A stretch of 64,000 nucleotides of DNA from contig JBAIAA010000409.1 of assembly GCA_037893245.1 (NCBI GenBank), positions 797,001-861,000 of the forward strand, read 5' to 3'. Shown here piece after piece: positions 50,801 to 54,228 of this stretch. Within the stretch, counting starts at the first letter, position 1. Every line of letters starts with the position of its first letter. The position numbers and the translations under genes are program-made. The notes beneath the pieces are model-generated. The model saw nothing but the letters and a program-made list of their open reading frames with translations, had not been told where the DNA came from and did not search any database. Source of the stretch: Crossaster papposus. Taxonomy: Eukaryota > Echinodermata > Asteroidea > Velatida > Solasteridae.

Positions 50801-53741
50801 CAACGCCGGTTAAAAACAAACGCTGTTTTTGTGATTTTCTCGACATCCATGATTGTAAAACTTCAGACAGATCCGTTAAACGATATTTACTATAAAATAC
50901 ACCCCCCCCCCCCCCCCAAATCTACCCATTCATGACAATTCAAGCAATTACCAATGGTGTATTTAGAGCAATAATACTTTTATAGGAGACAACGTTTTTC
51001 GAACTTTATTAGTATCGAGTGGTACGGTTTAACTCTAACATTCTAGAAAGTTTACCTTTATCGAAAACAGCACAAGTGATGTAGCTTTATATTCAGCATT
51101 TCCCGCCATAATGAAGTCACGGTTTCACATTAATGTTTCCAATGTTTGAATACGAAAGGAGATTTAATGTAGTTATTCACCTATGTTTTCAAGAAATGTA
51201 AATGTTAACGTATAATTGTTTGAATAACTACACATTGTGGGCAAGAAAGTGGACTAAACACCACAATTTAACACACTTTGGTGAACACAAATATCCAGTT
51301 CTGATTGGTAAGTTGCTGCGTAATGAGATATTTTTAATTTCTAATTAAGTTGAAGAAAGTTAGTCATTGAATTTGTCACGTCAAAAATTGTTACATTCGA
51401 TTTACATGACAATGCAGATTTGTCATTTGGTGTTCAGTAGATTTAGTTCGTCATTGAAATTAGTCTTTCATCTATTTTATTTCATCGAGTAATTAATATC
51501 ATTCGTATTGCACAGGACTTATATTTGTCATACCCCTAATATAAATCGTCATCTGACAAATCACTTGCATTACTAATATATTTCCCGCTATTTAACGACG
51601 TTTTTGTCGCGATTGACAAAATTATGGCGTGCATAGTTGACCTTCAATCCAAAATAGAGATATATCTATTAACAATAGAGATATCTCTATTTTGGACTTA
51701 CAAAGTTAACATTTATTTCCTGTAATAGAGATATCTCTATTAATAATAGAGATATTTCTATTTATAATACAGATATCTCTATCAATAATACTAGATATCT
51801 CTAGTATAAATATAGATATATCTATTACAAATAGAGATATCTCTATTTCGAGTCTAATAGAGATATCTCTATTATTAATAGAGATATCTCTATTAGAAAT
51901 AGAGATATCTCTATTGTTACTATAAAATACAACCCCCCAAATCCACCCATTAATGATAATTCAAGCAATTATCAATGGTATATCCTCCTTTTAATTTAAG
52001 ATTATCTTTAAATTTGCTGAAATTGTTTGGCCATAATGTACAACAACAATTTCAACCATGTGAAGGGTTTCCCCAGATCATTATGTGATGTGATCTGGAA
52101 AAACCCTTCACATTGGGAATTTGTGGTTGCGTACCTTTCAAATTGTATATGCAGCGCATCTTAGCCGTGGCACTGACGCGGCTTCACAGATTTCACACGG
52201 CATTGTGGGTAATGCACCATGACCTTTTGAATTGTACGCGTACGCGCCAATCACTATACAAGGAGTTGTTTACGTCTTTCTTGCGAGCTGGACACCCCAT
52301 TATATAGCTCGGGGGTGTTCCAAAAGCCATGCAGTGAAACTGTAACACAAAAACGTTGGAAAGTTTTAATTTTTGACTTAGTTTGACTTTTAGACCAAAA
52401 AGGTGTTTATGAATAGGAATAAAAGTGTGGTTGGCTGGTAAAACACCTAAGGCTTGCAGGATCAATAGAGGTTTTTAAGCGTAGTCTGAAGACATATCTT
52501 TTTAAGAAAGCTTTTGATGTGTAATTTGTGTAATTGTGTAATTGGCATGGGGGTGGGTGTGGGGTGGTCATAATCAACTATTACTGTATCTTTTTATTGG
52601 CGTTATTTTAAAGCTATGGTGTTTGTTCGCATTACATCATATGTATTTTTAAGTACTAATTGATGTGAGGTTGTTTGTTCTGTGAATGCACTAAATATTT
52701 TTTATTTTTTATTGGTGTTCATTTTTGTGTGTTCGATGATTACATTTTTTTATTTATATACTGTTTGATGTAAGTAGTAATGGCTGTATGCCTTAGGCCT
52801 ATAATGTTATTGTAATGCGCATGTGTACATTTTTATGGAATTTGCGCAATATAAATGTATTATTATTATTATTATTATTTAATACTGGTTTGGAGTCTGG
52901 ACGCTGATAATAACCCTCGCCCCTGGATCGGGTCATTATCAGCGCCAGACTCTAAACCGGTATTAAACATACTGTACTGTTTAAAACCGGCCAATCACAC
53001 CGTTGTATTCCCTTAGTAAATCCATGTCACCAGTCTTACCGCATGGTCAAAGGTCACAGTTATTCATTTTTCTTTTTCATCTTTTTTCGATAATTTGAAG
53101 CTTACATTAAGATCTTCAATTTATGACAACAATAAGTTTTGTCCGGTATTCCTATAAACCGGAGAAACAAGAAATAAGAATTAACAGTTCAATGACATGA
53201 TCTCACAAACCGCGCAACCTGTTATGGTAATGCAATGTAGTCGGCTCTCATGGCAGTTTTAGTGCACCGTACTGTAGACGTACGTTATACATATATACAC
53301 GTGGGAAAAAAAGGCTGTGTTAGTTAACGTTATATGCTTGTGTTAGTCCACACGTTAAACACAACCCCAAACCATAAAATTTGGGTTTGAGAGTTTTCTC
53401 ATAATTTGTATGTGGCCAAATAACTCTCGCAAATTTGAGGAAAATCTTCGAAATTGACCCGAAAAGTATTCGATTTGTCACAAAATATCTCTACACTTAA
53501 ACTGCTTATGAATATTTTACAGAATTTACAAACATTTCCAAAATTGTAGTTCCTTATACAGAAAAAAAGTTTCATTTCAATCTTTAATTACACCTGTAAT
53601 GTGAAATCAGTTCTGATTTAAAATGAGCCTATTTGTATTAAACCGCATATTACCTGTATGGAAGAGATAATCCAGTATTTCTTGACGTTTATCCAACATG
53701 ATTGATGCAGATAATCCATGCATGGGCATATCATTTTCCAT
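2738..53741 (-). CDS. RhoGEF (DH-PH) protein, PLEKHG5/6/7-like, 19 coding exons
   Basis: This is a Dbl-family guanine nucleotide exchange factor. The DH domain would catalyse GDP release from a Rho GTPase, and the PH domain would help place it at membranes. Nineteen minus-strand exons join with matching phases into 1,011 codons plus TGA. Residues 1 to about 600 are polar and probably disordered. DH runs from about 608 to 793, with WELFRSECVYL (conserved Glu near 619) and PIQHVTKYPLLL at 755-766. PH runs from about 798 to 990, with KVKWL, LLHEGPLTLI, YVFLFDDMVLIS and a closing helix with Trp975. The start ATG has an in-frame TAA seven codons upstream. The short tail after PH and the linker style recall PLEKHG5/6/7; I cannot say which member, nor name the GTPase. 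Introns of 0.1 to 11 kb are packed with transposons. The exon 3-4 join is the weakest. Confidence 0.88.
3415..3670 (-). mobile_element. MITE family K, copy 1
   Basis: TTAAAGGT...ACACCATTTGCAG at one end and ACCAATGGTGTATACGACC at the other. The interior is the family core (GATTCTAGGCATCCAGC, CATCCATGATTGTAAAAC) and carries a 15-base C run. Confidence 0.8.
3705..4016 (+). mobile_element. MITE family K, copy 2
   Basis: TTAAAGGTAGTAGGG...CACCATTGGTAATTGCTT at the left and GAAAATGGTGTATCCTACCT at the right. It lies head to head with copy 1. Confidence 0.85.
4203..4300 (-). CDS. RhoGEF exon 18 (PH)
   Basis: It encodes (A)SGLKHGFVLLQNSRYQQF and on to GAYTLVASDENIK, the late PH strands. The phase-1 acceptor TATATAG follows exon 17, and the donor is ATCAAG|GTATGT, phase 0. 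Confidence 0.88.
4985..5221. mobile_element. Fold-back MITE (CAGTCGGCAAAACTATGTTT ends)
   Basis: Terminal inverted repeats start CAGTCGGCAAAACTATG and continue through ACGCGTGTCTTGGCGAGGTA. The element lies in intron 17. A second copy at 20349-21055 is split by another element. Confidence 0.85.
5318..5556. mobile_element. MITE-like repeat (GGGGCCAATTTCAT ends)
   Basis: GGGGCCAATTTCATAGAGC at the left pairs with GGAAATTAGCCCC at the right. The interior repeats GCTTAAGCA-type words. It lies in intron 17. Confidence 0.6.
5700..5927 (-). CDS. RhoGEF exon 17 (PH core)
   Basis: It encodes DATKSSEMYVFLFDDMVLIS and on to a Pro/Arg-rich loop and LDRLTVVELESKRAA. The Y-V-F-L-F-D-D strand pair is the PH hallmark. 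The acceptor is GTATCCACAG and the donor GCAGCAG|GTAGGA, phase 1. Read-through past this donor hits a stop within a few codons. Confidence 0.92.
6046..6139 (-). CDS. RhoGEF exon 16 (PH)
   Basis: Thirty-one codons plus one base encode FLKDTVTKMSKSNLLA and on to RTLLHEGPLTLI. The L-H-E-G-P-L-T-L strand is characteristic of PH domains that follow DH domains. The acceptor is CCAATTAG and the donor ATCG|GTATGA. Confidence 0.92.
6575..6735 (+). repeat. Dispersed repeat (CCACTAAGGAGGTTATGTTT)
   Basis: CACTAAGGAGGTTATGTTT, GTTTGTCTGTTTGTTAGCAG and TGGTGGGTAGATAG follow in the order known from a widespread non-coding metazoan repeat. The open frames across it are not genes. Identification is from memory of the motif only. 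Confidence 0.5.
7571..7686 (-). CDS. RhoGEF exon 15 (DH-PH junction)
   Basis: It encodes (N)ELDGKVKWLGNFERLREL and on to ILWPQVEELDPKASVPE, the linker and first strand of the PH domain as seen in PLEKHG-type GEFs. The phase-1 acceptor GATGCCATAG continues exon 14, and the donor is GAG|GTAAGG, phase 0. Confidence 0.92.
7689..9170. other. Intron 14, AT-rich, no feature recognised
   Basis: I see poly-T and (TTTG)n-like runs but no open frame of interest, no clear inverted repeat and no family match to the rest of the window. Confidence 0.5.
9173..9472. mobile_element. Fold-back MITE family D, copy 1
   Basis: CTATAGACGACGTGCCCTC at the left and GAGGGCACATCGTCTA at the right. Inner arms (GTAAAACATGATGCGTGCGC) also pair, giving a nested hairpin. 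The second copy is at 43279-43523. Confidence 0.8.
9569..9831. mobile_element. MITE with TGGGTACTTTGGGAGACAA ends
   Basis: Left TGGGTACTTTGGGAGACAA pairs with right TTGTCTCCCAAAGTGCCCA. Internal TGTCTCCCTAAGTG words repeat the same theme. Confidence 0.75.
9850..10131 (-). mobile_element. tRNA-derived SINE
   Basis: On the minus strand the head has a pol III A box (TGGCGTAGCGG) and B box (GGTTCGAACCC) 35-40 bases apart. A body (TTTCTTCAGGCTTGCGAGC) and an ATT-rich tail follow. The same body and tail recur near 59612-59705. Confidence 0.8.
10132..11200. other. Intron 14, no feature recognised
   Basis: AT-rich unique-looking sequence. Open frames here are short and of biased composition. Confidence 0.5.
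11255..11895 (+). repeat. Imperfect tandem repeat segment
   Basis: GCGACAGAATTGTAA recurs near 11287, 11480 and 11709. The last two are followed by the same ~175 bp, including GCTTTCGAATGAAAGTATTT and GGCAACAATGTTGCCTCA. The spacing is about 230 bp between the last two. Confidence 0.7.
11927..12193 (-). mobile_element. MITE family T, copy 1 (telomere-like core)
   Basis: It is the inverse of 17081-17388: GGTACAAAATGGTTAAAAAG, TGGGTTGAAATTTCGACCC, then CTAACCCTAACCC-type words and CCCTGTGGAGAC at the end. The right end is 38 bp from exon 14. Confidence 0.7.
12231..12405 (-). CDS. RhoGEF exon 14 (DH core, CR3)
   Basis: It encodes residues 736-793 plus one base. LQLADLMVAPIQHVTKYPLL is DH conserved region 3, the most diagnostic stretch of the gene. 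The usual P-x-Q-R is P-I-Q-H here. The acceptor is TTACTTACCAG and the donor GCATTGA|GTAAGT, phase 1. Confidence 0.95.
13192..13302 (-). CDS. RhoGEF exon 13 (DH)
   Basis: Thirty-seven codons, phase 0, start FGNRVCPAYQRYCMNYSSA. This is the Y-x-x-Y-C helix typical of DH domains, ending DFVEFVK. The acceptor is GCTAAATAG and the donor GTAAAG|GTGAGA. Confidence 0.92.
13621..14047. mobile_element. MITE with TGTGACCC termini
   Basis: Left TGTGACCCGCTCGGCAAAAA and TGAGTCTGATGT pair with right ACATCAGACTCATTTTTGC and GAGTGGGTCACA. It lies in intron 12, 48 bp from exon 12. Confidence 0.85.
14096..14197 (-). CDS. RhoGEF exon 12 (DH)
   Basis: Thirty-four codons, phase 0, encode VSASFCRDLIRMLLAKAS and on to VVTAFAM, a DH helix and loop. 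The acceptor is TTCTTTAG and the donor GCAATG|GTAAGC. Confidence 0.92.
14430..14700. repeat. TGACGTCA-rich repeat
   Basis: Several TGACGTCA palindromes (AATGACGTCATCA, GATGACGTCATTGTGACG, TGTGACGTCATCATGACG) lie in related surroundings, including CACCTTTAATGTGACGTCA. The same wording occurs at 56280-56600. Intron 11. Confidence 0.6.
14853..14948 (-). CDS. RhoGEF exon 11 (DH)
   Basis: Thirty-two codons, phase 0, encode VFQEPLRALQCEGYLMY and on to IFANVDELSQ. This is the part of the DH domain with the family's conserved F-N-E-L pattern. The acceptor GTTATAG and donor CAG|GTACGT fit. Confidence 0.92.
15260..15584 (+). mobile_element. MITE family K, copy 3
   Basis: TTAAAGGTCGTATACACCAT at the left and GCAAATGGTATATACAACCT at the right, with the family core between. 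Confidence 0.85.
15832..16224 (+). mobile_element. MITE family K, copy 4 (long form)
   Basis: Left CTAAAGGTAAGATCCACCAT, right AAATGGTGTATCATACCTTT. It includes the long-form segment with CGCAATCGCCGTCTGGCGG. Confidence 0.85.
16243..16682. mobile_element. MITE with ATAATGTGACCTGCTCC termini
   Basis: Left ATAATGTGACCTGCTCCCAC and right GTTGGAGCAGGTCACATTAT are inverted repeats. It abuts K copy 4 and ends 96 bp from exon 10. Confidence 0.85.
16779..16940 (-). CDS. RhoGEF exon 10 (start of DH domain)
   Basis: Fifty-four codons, phase 0. After DKHWRDVIME and an acidic linker, KRRDKVWELFRSECVYL is conserved region 1 of the DH domain, with the invariant Glu near residue 619 that contacts the GTPase switch I in this family. 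The donor is AAAAAT|GTAAGC. Confidence 0.93.
17081..17388 (+). mobile_element. MITE family T, copy 2 (telomere-like core)
   Basis: CCCTCTGGAGAC at the left and GTCTCCACAGTG at the right. The centre carries GGGTTAGGGTTAGTG and GGGTTAGGGTATAAT. The body is the inverse of copy 1. Confidence 0.7.
17420..18010. repeat. AACCAACGTTGG-rich self-complementary region
   Basis: Many short words of the type TTGGTTA, AACCAACGTT and CCCAACGTTGGG recur in both orientations, so the strand can fold on itself at many places. A MITE (17751-17915) is inserted in it and the same word style resumes afterwards. Confidence 0.6.
17751..17915. mobile_element. MITE with TGACACGATCAAGC termini, copy 1
   Basis: Left TGACACGATCAAGCCGAATC and AGTCGGATGTCGG pair with right CCGACATCCGACTGATT and GCTTGATCGTGTCA. 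A second copy is at 63208-63433, and a damaged arm lies near 23830-23890. Confidence 0.85.
18335..18433 (-). CDS. RhoGEF exon 9
   Basis: Thirty-three codons, phase 0 at both ends, encode GKDKDRNMIDDITTVFTN and on to DLEFASYK. It is the segment that precedes the DH domain in this family. The acceptor is ATCTTACACAG and the donor TACAAG|GTGAGT. Confidence 0.85.
18702..18742 (-). CDS. RhoGEF exon 8
   Basis: Forty-one nucleotides encode (E)TKKKLHALFKKKF, a basic helix. The acceptor is GCCTTTGTCCACAG and the donor AAATTT|GTAAGT, phase 0. The frame runs open further upstream, but the acceptor there would lie in the end of a MITE at 18791 and the phase would fail. Confidence 0.7.
18791..19395. mobile_element. 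MITE with CATCCTGAG(T/C)CACGCAG ends, copy 1
   Basis: Left CATCCTGAGTCACGCAG pairs with right GCTGCGTGGCTCAGGATG. An inner hairpin (CACCAGCTTTGTCTTCGTCT against CAAAGCCAGGGG) sits near 19160-19240. Copy 2 is at 24203-24790. The end is 48 bp from exon 8. Confidence 0.85.
19396..20218. other. Intron 7, AT-rich remainder
   Basis: I see only AT-rich sequence with (ATTT)n-like stretches and a weak inverted pair around 19940-20010 (CATTCAGCTTGAAGAACCC against GGAGCTGAATG). No gene. Confidence 0.45.
20219..20284 (-). CDS. RhoGEF exon 7
   Basis: Sixty-six nucleotides encode an acidic segment, FIEASATAGFDSNDGHDNDG. The acceptor is TTCTTTTGCAAG and the donor GCGCTG|GTAAAT. Only the phase-1 frame is open and protein-like. 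Confidence 0.7.
20349..21055. mobile_element. Fold-back MITE (CAGTCGG ends), copy 2, split by an insertion
   Basis: The left part (CAGTCGGCCAAACTATG, GGCGAGGTAAAATGAAATA) runs to about 20488. The right part (TGTTTGGATATTCC, ACCTCGCCAAGACACGCG, CGACTG) resumes near 20969. The palindrome-array element sits between. Intron 6. Confidence 0.85.
20497..20966. mobile_element. Element built of AATAGAGATATCTCTATT palindromes, copy 1
   Basis: Ends are inverted repeats: TATGGCGTGCATAGTTGACA and TGTCAACTATGCACGCCATA. Between them are roughly 15-20 copies of an 18-bp perfect palindrome AATAGAGATATCTCTATT separated by 2-6 bases. There is no coding capacity; the long open frame on it is an artefact of the repeat. 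Confidence 0.9.
21315..21338 (-). CDS. RhoGEF exon 6 (24-nt microexon)
   Basis: Twenty-four nucleotides lie between a clean acceptor (TTTCTATTTCAG) and donor (ACAAG|GTAAGA). In phase 1 it adds eight residues (S)VAAVHLQ without a stop, while phases 0 and 2 do not fit the flanking exons. It keeps frame whether included or skipped, so it could be alternatively spliced. Confidence 0.55.
21706..22371. mobile_element. Inserted fold-back element carrying a tRNA-like segment
   Basis: A small hairpin (GATAATGCC...GGCATTATC, 21708-21798) is followed by a unit bounded by inverted repeats CTCTACCCGTAACGTCACC / GGGTGACGTCACGGGTGGAG, with GCTCCATTATTTTGCACGAA repeated inverted just inside. It lies within K copy 5. 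Confidence 0.75.
22036..22112 (+). repeat. tRNA-derived SINE head (pol III boxes)
   Basis: A box TAGCATAGTTGG and B box GGTTCGAATCC both match consensus closely, about 35 bases apart. I did not fold a clean cloverleaf with an acceptor stem, and it lies inside a transposon, so a SINE head is more likely than a tRNA gene. Confidence 0.6.
23134..23546 (-). mobile_element. MITE family K, copy 6
   Basis: AACACCATTTGCAGATATCG at the left and CCAAAGGTGTATCATACCTT at the right. About 80 bp of unrelated sequence is inserted near 23380-23460. Confidence 0.8.
23644..23774 (-). CDS. RhoGEF exon 5
   Basis: It encodes CVQDGIRPGGTNSPPHQG and on to MSTASSTLA, 131 nt. The acceptor is TTTTATCACGCAG and the donor GGCAT|GTAAGT. 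This donor, rather than ACACAG|GTGTAG at 23681, gives the phase (1) that the next three exons need. Confidence 0.65.
24203..24790. mobile_element. MITE with CATCCTGAGCCACGCAG ends, copy 2
   Basis: CCCATCCTGAGCCACGCAGC at the left and GCTGCCTGGCTCAGAATGGG at the right. The interior matches 18791-19395 over its whole length with small indels. Intron 4. Confidence 0.85.
24885..25430. repeat. Cluster of poly-G and poly-C tracts
   Basis: Runs of 18-20 G near 24890, about 20 C near 25068 and 17-18 C near 25400 lie in otherwise mixed sequence. Open frames with polyproline or polyglycine across them are not genes. Confidence 0.7.
25522..25924. mobile_element. Fold-back element family P, full copy
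   Basis: Left TATACCCAGCACGATATGTG and GCAGAGGGGTACCCC pair with right GGTACACCTCTGCCACATAT and CGTGCTGGGTATAA. The inner arms (TTCCGGGAACACAATGGTC) also pair across a 19-22-base C run. Confidence 0.85.
25930..26897 (+). mobile_element. LINE 3' fragment, split by a MITE
   Basis: Before the insertion, ECYATRFAVSSANIWNNLAR resembles the C-terminal end of LINE reverse transcriptase ORFs (T-R...R-F-x-V...x-W-N-x-L). After it come a short frame, a 3' UTR-like stretch and a (AAAT)n tail at 26870-26897. Recognition is from the motif only; the clade is not assigned. Confidence 0.55.
26148..26560. mobile_element. MITE family F with TTAA flanks, copy 1
   Basis: Left AGCCGTGTTTGCACTGGA pairs with right TCCAGTGCGAACAGGGC. 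TTAA lies immediately outside both ends, as in piggyBac-type insertions. The interior repeats GGGTAA/TTACCC and CGGTTAAACT words. Copy 2 is at 58886-59329. Confidence 0.8.
26898..28412. other. Intron 4, no feature recognised
   Basis: AT-rich sequence without a convincing open frame, inverted repeat or known repeat family. Confidence 0.45.
28413..28768 (+). mobile_element. MITE family K, copy 7
   Basis: AAAAAGGTAGGATACACCAT at the left and AAAATGGTGTATCCTACCTT at the right, with the core intact. Confidence 0.85.
28930..29034. repeat. Short inverted-repeat element
   Basis: GGCTTACACTTCAAAAAC at the left and TTTGTAAAGTGTAATC at the right can pair. About 100 bp. Confidence 0.4.
29345..29586 (+). 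mobile_element. SINE (tRNA-like head, conserved body)
   Basis: A degenerate tRNA-like head (GTTCCAGTGGTTACTG) is followed by CTTTGGCAAGACACTTTGC and CTCTCTCCACCCAGGAGTA, wording I associate with echinoderm/deuterostome SINEs. It ends in an ATAATAATAATTGTAAAGTG tail. Confidence 0.65.
29752..30020 (+). pseudogene. Possible ORF1 remnant of the DIRS/Ngaro-like element
   Basis: An open frame starts MPKSEHLDLETLQREGSHAA. A 55-bp direct duplication (29846-29900 and 29901-29957) shifts the frame. The position upstream of the RT/RNase H remnant suggests ORF1, but there is no recognised motif. Confidence 0.3.
31497..31920 (+). pseudogene. DIRS/Ngaro-type reverse transcriptase-RNase H remnant
   Basis: Pieces in different frames read LQSLLGSSNFICKAVRAQ, TWKQFLTHFNGSVIFPDQDW and TKLSIAFLELFPIV. 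In DIRS-like elements the same three motifs occur in this order at the RT to RNase H transition. At least two frame changes and a stop show decay. It lies on the plus strand, antisense to the RhoGEF, in intron 4. Confidence 0.6.
32433..33410 (+). repeat. 978-bp direct repeat, copy B1
   Basis: It begins TTGGCGGAATTGCATTCGGG and ends CGCATGGGATGATAA. It matches 33909-34886 with no difference that I could see. Inside are 4-5 tandem units of about 125-140 bp starting ATTGGGTTTTCGTAAAG. Confidence 0.92.
33411..33908 (+). repeat. 498-bp spacer between B repeats (candidate A2)
   Basis: A unique stretch between the two 978-bp repeats. In the A1-ORFs-B1-A2-B2 layout of Ngaro/PAT-type elements this is the A2 position. 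I could not find an A1 match upstream. Confidence 0.45.
33909..34886 (+). repeat. 978-bp direct repeat, copy B2
   Basis: Second copy of 32433-33410 at an offset of exactly 1,476 bp. It ends 90 bp from exon 4 of the RhoGEF. Confidence 0.92.
34976..35110 (-). CDS. RhoGEF exon 4 (acceptor uncertain)
   Basis: This exon encodes an acidic, polar segment (DTEENEPSARPPT, then SSDCADDDGGGSN). The donor ATCAG|GTAAGA is strong, phase 2, and joins exon 5. With the TAG acceptor at 35111 the phase matches exon 3 and the whole reading frame is kept. A stronger-looking acceptor 14 nt upstream (CACCACCAG, exon start 35124) would break phase with exon 3 unless another exon lies between. Confidence 0.6.
35125..36934. 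other. Intron 3, no gene recognised
   Basis: CAAATTGCTTAAATGGGGC plus TGACCTTT occurs near 35741 and 36719, and AGCCTGC/CCCTATAGG wording near 36865 recurs near 1710, so parts are repeat-derived. Nothing coding was identified. Confidence 0.45.
38291..38313 (+). repeat. Poly-G tract
   Basis: A run of about 22 G within the 3' part of the Penelope-like element. Confidence 0.9.
38418..39089 (-). pseudogene. GIY-YIG endonuclease part of the Penelope-like element
   Basis: Residues VVYPISCRFCGVQYVGET and FYDHRST...PVGHHFNQPNH give the GIY-YIG core and the following His-rich helix. A Cys cluster (CSSRCVVCQIHIQ) precedes it, as in other Penelope-like elements. The frame upstream is closed by a stop. 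Confidence 0.85.
39132..40087 (-). pseudogene. Penelope-like reverse transcriptase, frame-broken
   Basis: Three consecutive frames: 40087-39719 (fingers: LPKIHKTGNPGRPIVSG), 39773-39459 (palm: the YIDD catalytic box) and 39431-39132 (thumb side: LDVTIRKEDNVITTDLYYKP). One frameshift and one nonsense codon separate them, so it is inactive. Confidence 0.88.
40301..40798 (+). CDS. Open 3' part of the CXC gene
   Basis: About 165 codons stay open to TGA at 40796. Residues near the end read LLQFTSCNCNGDCSNRRCSC and CISACGRCRGITCNNC, nine or more cysteines with the CxCxxxC pattern of tesmin/TSO1-like domains. The upstream part of the same exon (40194-40300) is in another frame. The acceptor TCCATTACAG precedes 40194. 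Confidence 0.7.
   Translation: MINIDVRATKDTVIGAGIAIFQYIYHAPGTALGTIRYNMFSLKAASGLIKPETLPPTDGAATQHSLRAYIQTRDWMLLQSMDPSDYGWTVGVRGYEPVPTVEPMAPEKLLQFTSCNCNGDCSNRRCSCKKNGVKCISACGRCRGITCNNCTQEGVESGEDSDLDS
41171..43278. other. Intron 3, no gene recognised
   Basis: Open frames of 98-135 codons on both strands around 41154-41800 show no family motif and overlap each other. CCCCAGCTTCGTCTCC / CGAAGCTTAACTGGGG near 42450-42545 is the small hairpin also nested in the 18791 and 24203 elements. Confidence 0.45.
43279..43523. mobile_element. Fold-back MITE family D, copy 2
   Basis: TATAGACGATGTGCCCTCTG at the left and GAGGCACATCGTCTATA at the right. Inner arms GTGTTTTACAT...ATGTAAAACATGATG pair. Intron 3, 160 bp from exon 3. 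Confidence 0.8.
43686..43780 (-). CDS. RhoGEF exon 3
   Basis: Ninety-five nucleotides encode residues 382-412 plus two bases, a basic Ser/Pro-rich segment (VHKTPRRATVVPSE). The acceptor is TTGAATAG|GTT and the donor GCTCG|GTAAAT, phase 2. Frame continuity with exon 2 and good splice signals support it; there is no domain signal. Confidence 0.65.
43915..44233 (+). mobile_element. MITE family K, copy 8 (worn ends)
   Basis: The core (GCTTGAATTATCAGGAATGG, GAAGTTTTACAATCATAAAT, GATGGCTAGAATCATTATTT) is clear, but both termini are degraded. Confidence 0.75.
44390..44557. mobile_element. Family P element, partial copy
   Basis: GCACGATATGTGGCATAGAC at the left and CTCTGCCACATATCGTGCTG at the right, with TTCCCGGAATCTCAGGAATT between. 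Confidence 0.75.
44590..44695. repeat. Short inverted-repeat element
   Basis: CCAAGTCTGGGTTGC pairs with GCAACCCACACTTGG. Confidence 0.5.
44696..46649. other. Intron 2, no feature recognised
   Basis: No convincing exon or repeat family. One small perfect hairpin, GGCTTTAGCCG / CGGCTAAAGCC, lies at about 46370-46400. Confidence 0.45.
46650..46745 (+). mobile_element. MITE family K, copy 9 (left end only)
   Basis: TTAAAGGTAGGATACACCAT to TCGTTCAACTGACC, then unrelated sequence. Confidence 0.8.
47202..48256 (-). CDS. RhoGEF exon 2 (large N-terminal exon)
   Basis: This 1,055-nt exon encodes residues 30-381, a Ser/Asp/Arg-rich region with no recognised fold. It contains paired VSVQCD and VSIQTD motifs and, near residues 319-345, a stretch ending LAENFLGHSKIIRRRK that looks more conserved. 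The acceptor is TTTTCTGTAG|AG and the donor CCGCAG|GTAAGA, phase 0. It is by far the longest open frame in the window. Confidence 0.9.
48472..48769 (-). mobile_element. tRNA-derived SINE with conserved central domain
   Basis: On the minus strand the head reads TATGGCCGAATGGTTAAGAG (tRNA Ser/Leu-like A box) with GGGCTTGAGTCCCGG as B box. It is followed by GGATGGGACGTAACG and GTCCCGTGTGTTGTG, a central domain shared by many aquatic-animal SINEs. Intron 1, antisense to nothing coding. Confidence 0.75.
49141..49365 (+). pseudogene. Isolated protein-like open frame
   Basis: The second half reads TDFLFDTSQRLEANGHPYTW and YHYGDEYSHKM. This faintly resembles the C-terminal part of carboxylesterase-type hydrolases (D-x-x-F...G-x-P-x-x-x-Y-x-F). 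It has no neighbouring exons and may be chance or a lone captured exon. Confidence 0.25.
49655..50065. mobile_element. Family P element split by a nested MITE
   Basis: ATACCCAGCAAGATATAGGA at the left. GACTATTGTTACATAACGCA and AAGCACAATGACCACCAC follow after the inserted element, as in the copy at 55031. A 10-12-base G run ends it. Confidence 0.65.
49717..49926. mobile_element. Nested fold-back MITE with CTATCT duplication
   Basis: Left TATGGTGTTCCAAGACGA and GTCGCCTCTGAAGAGGC pair with right GCCTCTCTTCAGAGGCGAC and GTCTTTGGAACGCCATA. CTATCT flanks both sides, a likely target-site duplication. The arms are GC-rich with GTCGCCGTCG repeats. Confidence 0.8.
50602..50965 (-). mobile_element. MITE family K, copy 10
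   Basis: GGATACATCATTTGCAGATA at the left and AATTACCAATGGTGTAT at the right. A 17-base C run sits at the family's variable G/C site. Confidence 0.85.
51623..51916. mobile_element. Palindrome-array element, copy 2 (right end lost)
   Basis: The left end TTATGGCGTGCATAGTTGAC is followed by about ten AATAGAGATATCTCTATT units. The right terminal repeat is missing because a truncated family K element begins at 51917. Confidence 0.9.
51917..51994 (-). mobile_element. MITE family K, copy 11 (end only)
   Basis: TTACTATAAAATACAACCCC to ATCAATGGTATATCCTCC, the terminal 80 bp of the family. Confidence 0.8.
52059..52112. repeat. Hairpin
   Basis: Arms GTGAAGGGTTTCCCCAGATC and GATCTGGAAAAACCCTTCAC pair with two mismatches around a 13-base loop. 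Confidence 0.7.
52461..52880 (+). mobile_element. LINE 3' end
   Basis: SIEVFKRSLKTYLFKKAFDV and a stop match the usual C-terminus of several LINE ORF2 proteins. A T-rich 3' UTR and GCGCAATATAAATGTATTA with an (ATT)n tail follow. Confidence 0.65.
52880..52968. mobile_element. Small fold-back element
   Basis: TTTAATACTGGTTTGGAGTC pairs with GACTCTAAACCGGTATTAAA, with GCTGATAATAACCC / GGGTCATTATCAGC inside. Confidence 0.75.
52969..53653. other. Intron 1, no feature recognised
   Basis: Unremarkable AT-rich sequence up to the exon 1 donor. Confidence 0.45.
53654..53741 (-). CDS. RhoGEF exon 1 (start codon)
   Basis: It encodes residues 1-29 plus one base, starting MENDMPMHGLSAS. An in-frame TAA lies seven codons upstream, and no earlier in-frame ATG lies between, which supports this start. 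The donor is ACAG|GTAATA, phase 1, and joins exon 2 to form a Glu codon. A non-coding first exon further upstream cannot be excluded. Confidence 0.75.
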
Positions 53742-54228
53742 CTTGACTTCATGGAAATATTAAAGAATTGCGTAAACTCCGAATGTAAAAACCACCTGGA
53801 GAAAGTATCGTTGCATCAGGCTTAGCAAGTAGAATCATCCCGATGAGTCTCGCATAATAGTATAAACTCAATGTATCACCAGGCAAAATGTCATATACAC
53901 GGACTACACAAATTCGATTTACAACCATTGATGACGTATTGAAAGTATCATCGCAGCGGCATGTCGACGTCGTGACTCGTTAAAGTACAGCTCGTTCGAA
54001 TATTCTGACCAGCAAAAAAACTGCATCACTTGACGAGCTTACTGGGCGATAGGGTATATGGGGGACAAATTTATTATTCACGAAGGTCATTCAGAAGTGC
54101 ATTGATACCATGCAGCTATTATGTAATGTAATCAACAATGGGTTCAATACAATTCCACAACAAATTCATAGCCCTTTGTCAAACAAAGTTGGGTTCTTTA
54201 TTATTGTTCGAATATTTCTGAAGAAGGG
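53742..54228 (-). other. Region upstream of the RhoGEF start (5' UTR/promoter candidate)
   Basis: It follows the start codon on the minus strand, so it should hold 5' UTR and perhaps the promoter. No TATA box or CpG-rich core stands out, and the real first exon may lie further right. Confidence 0.3.
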
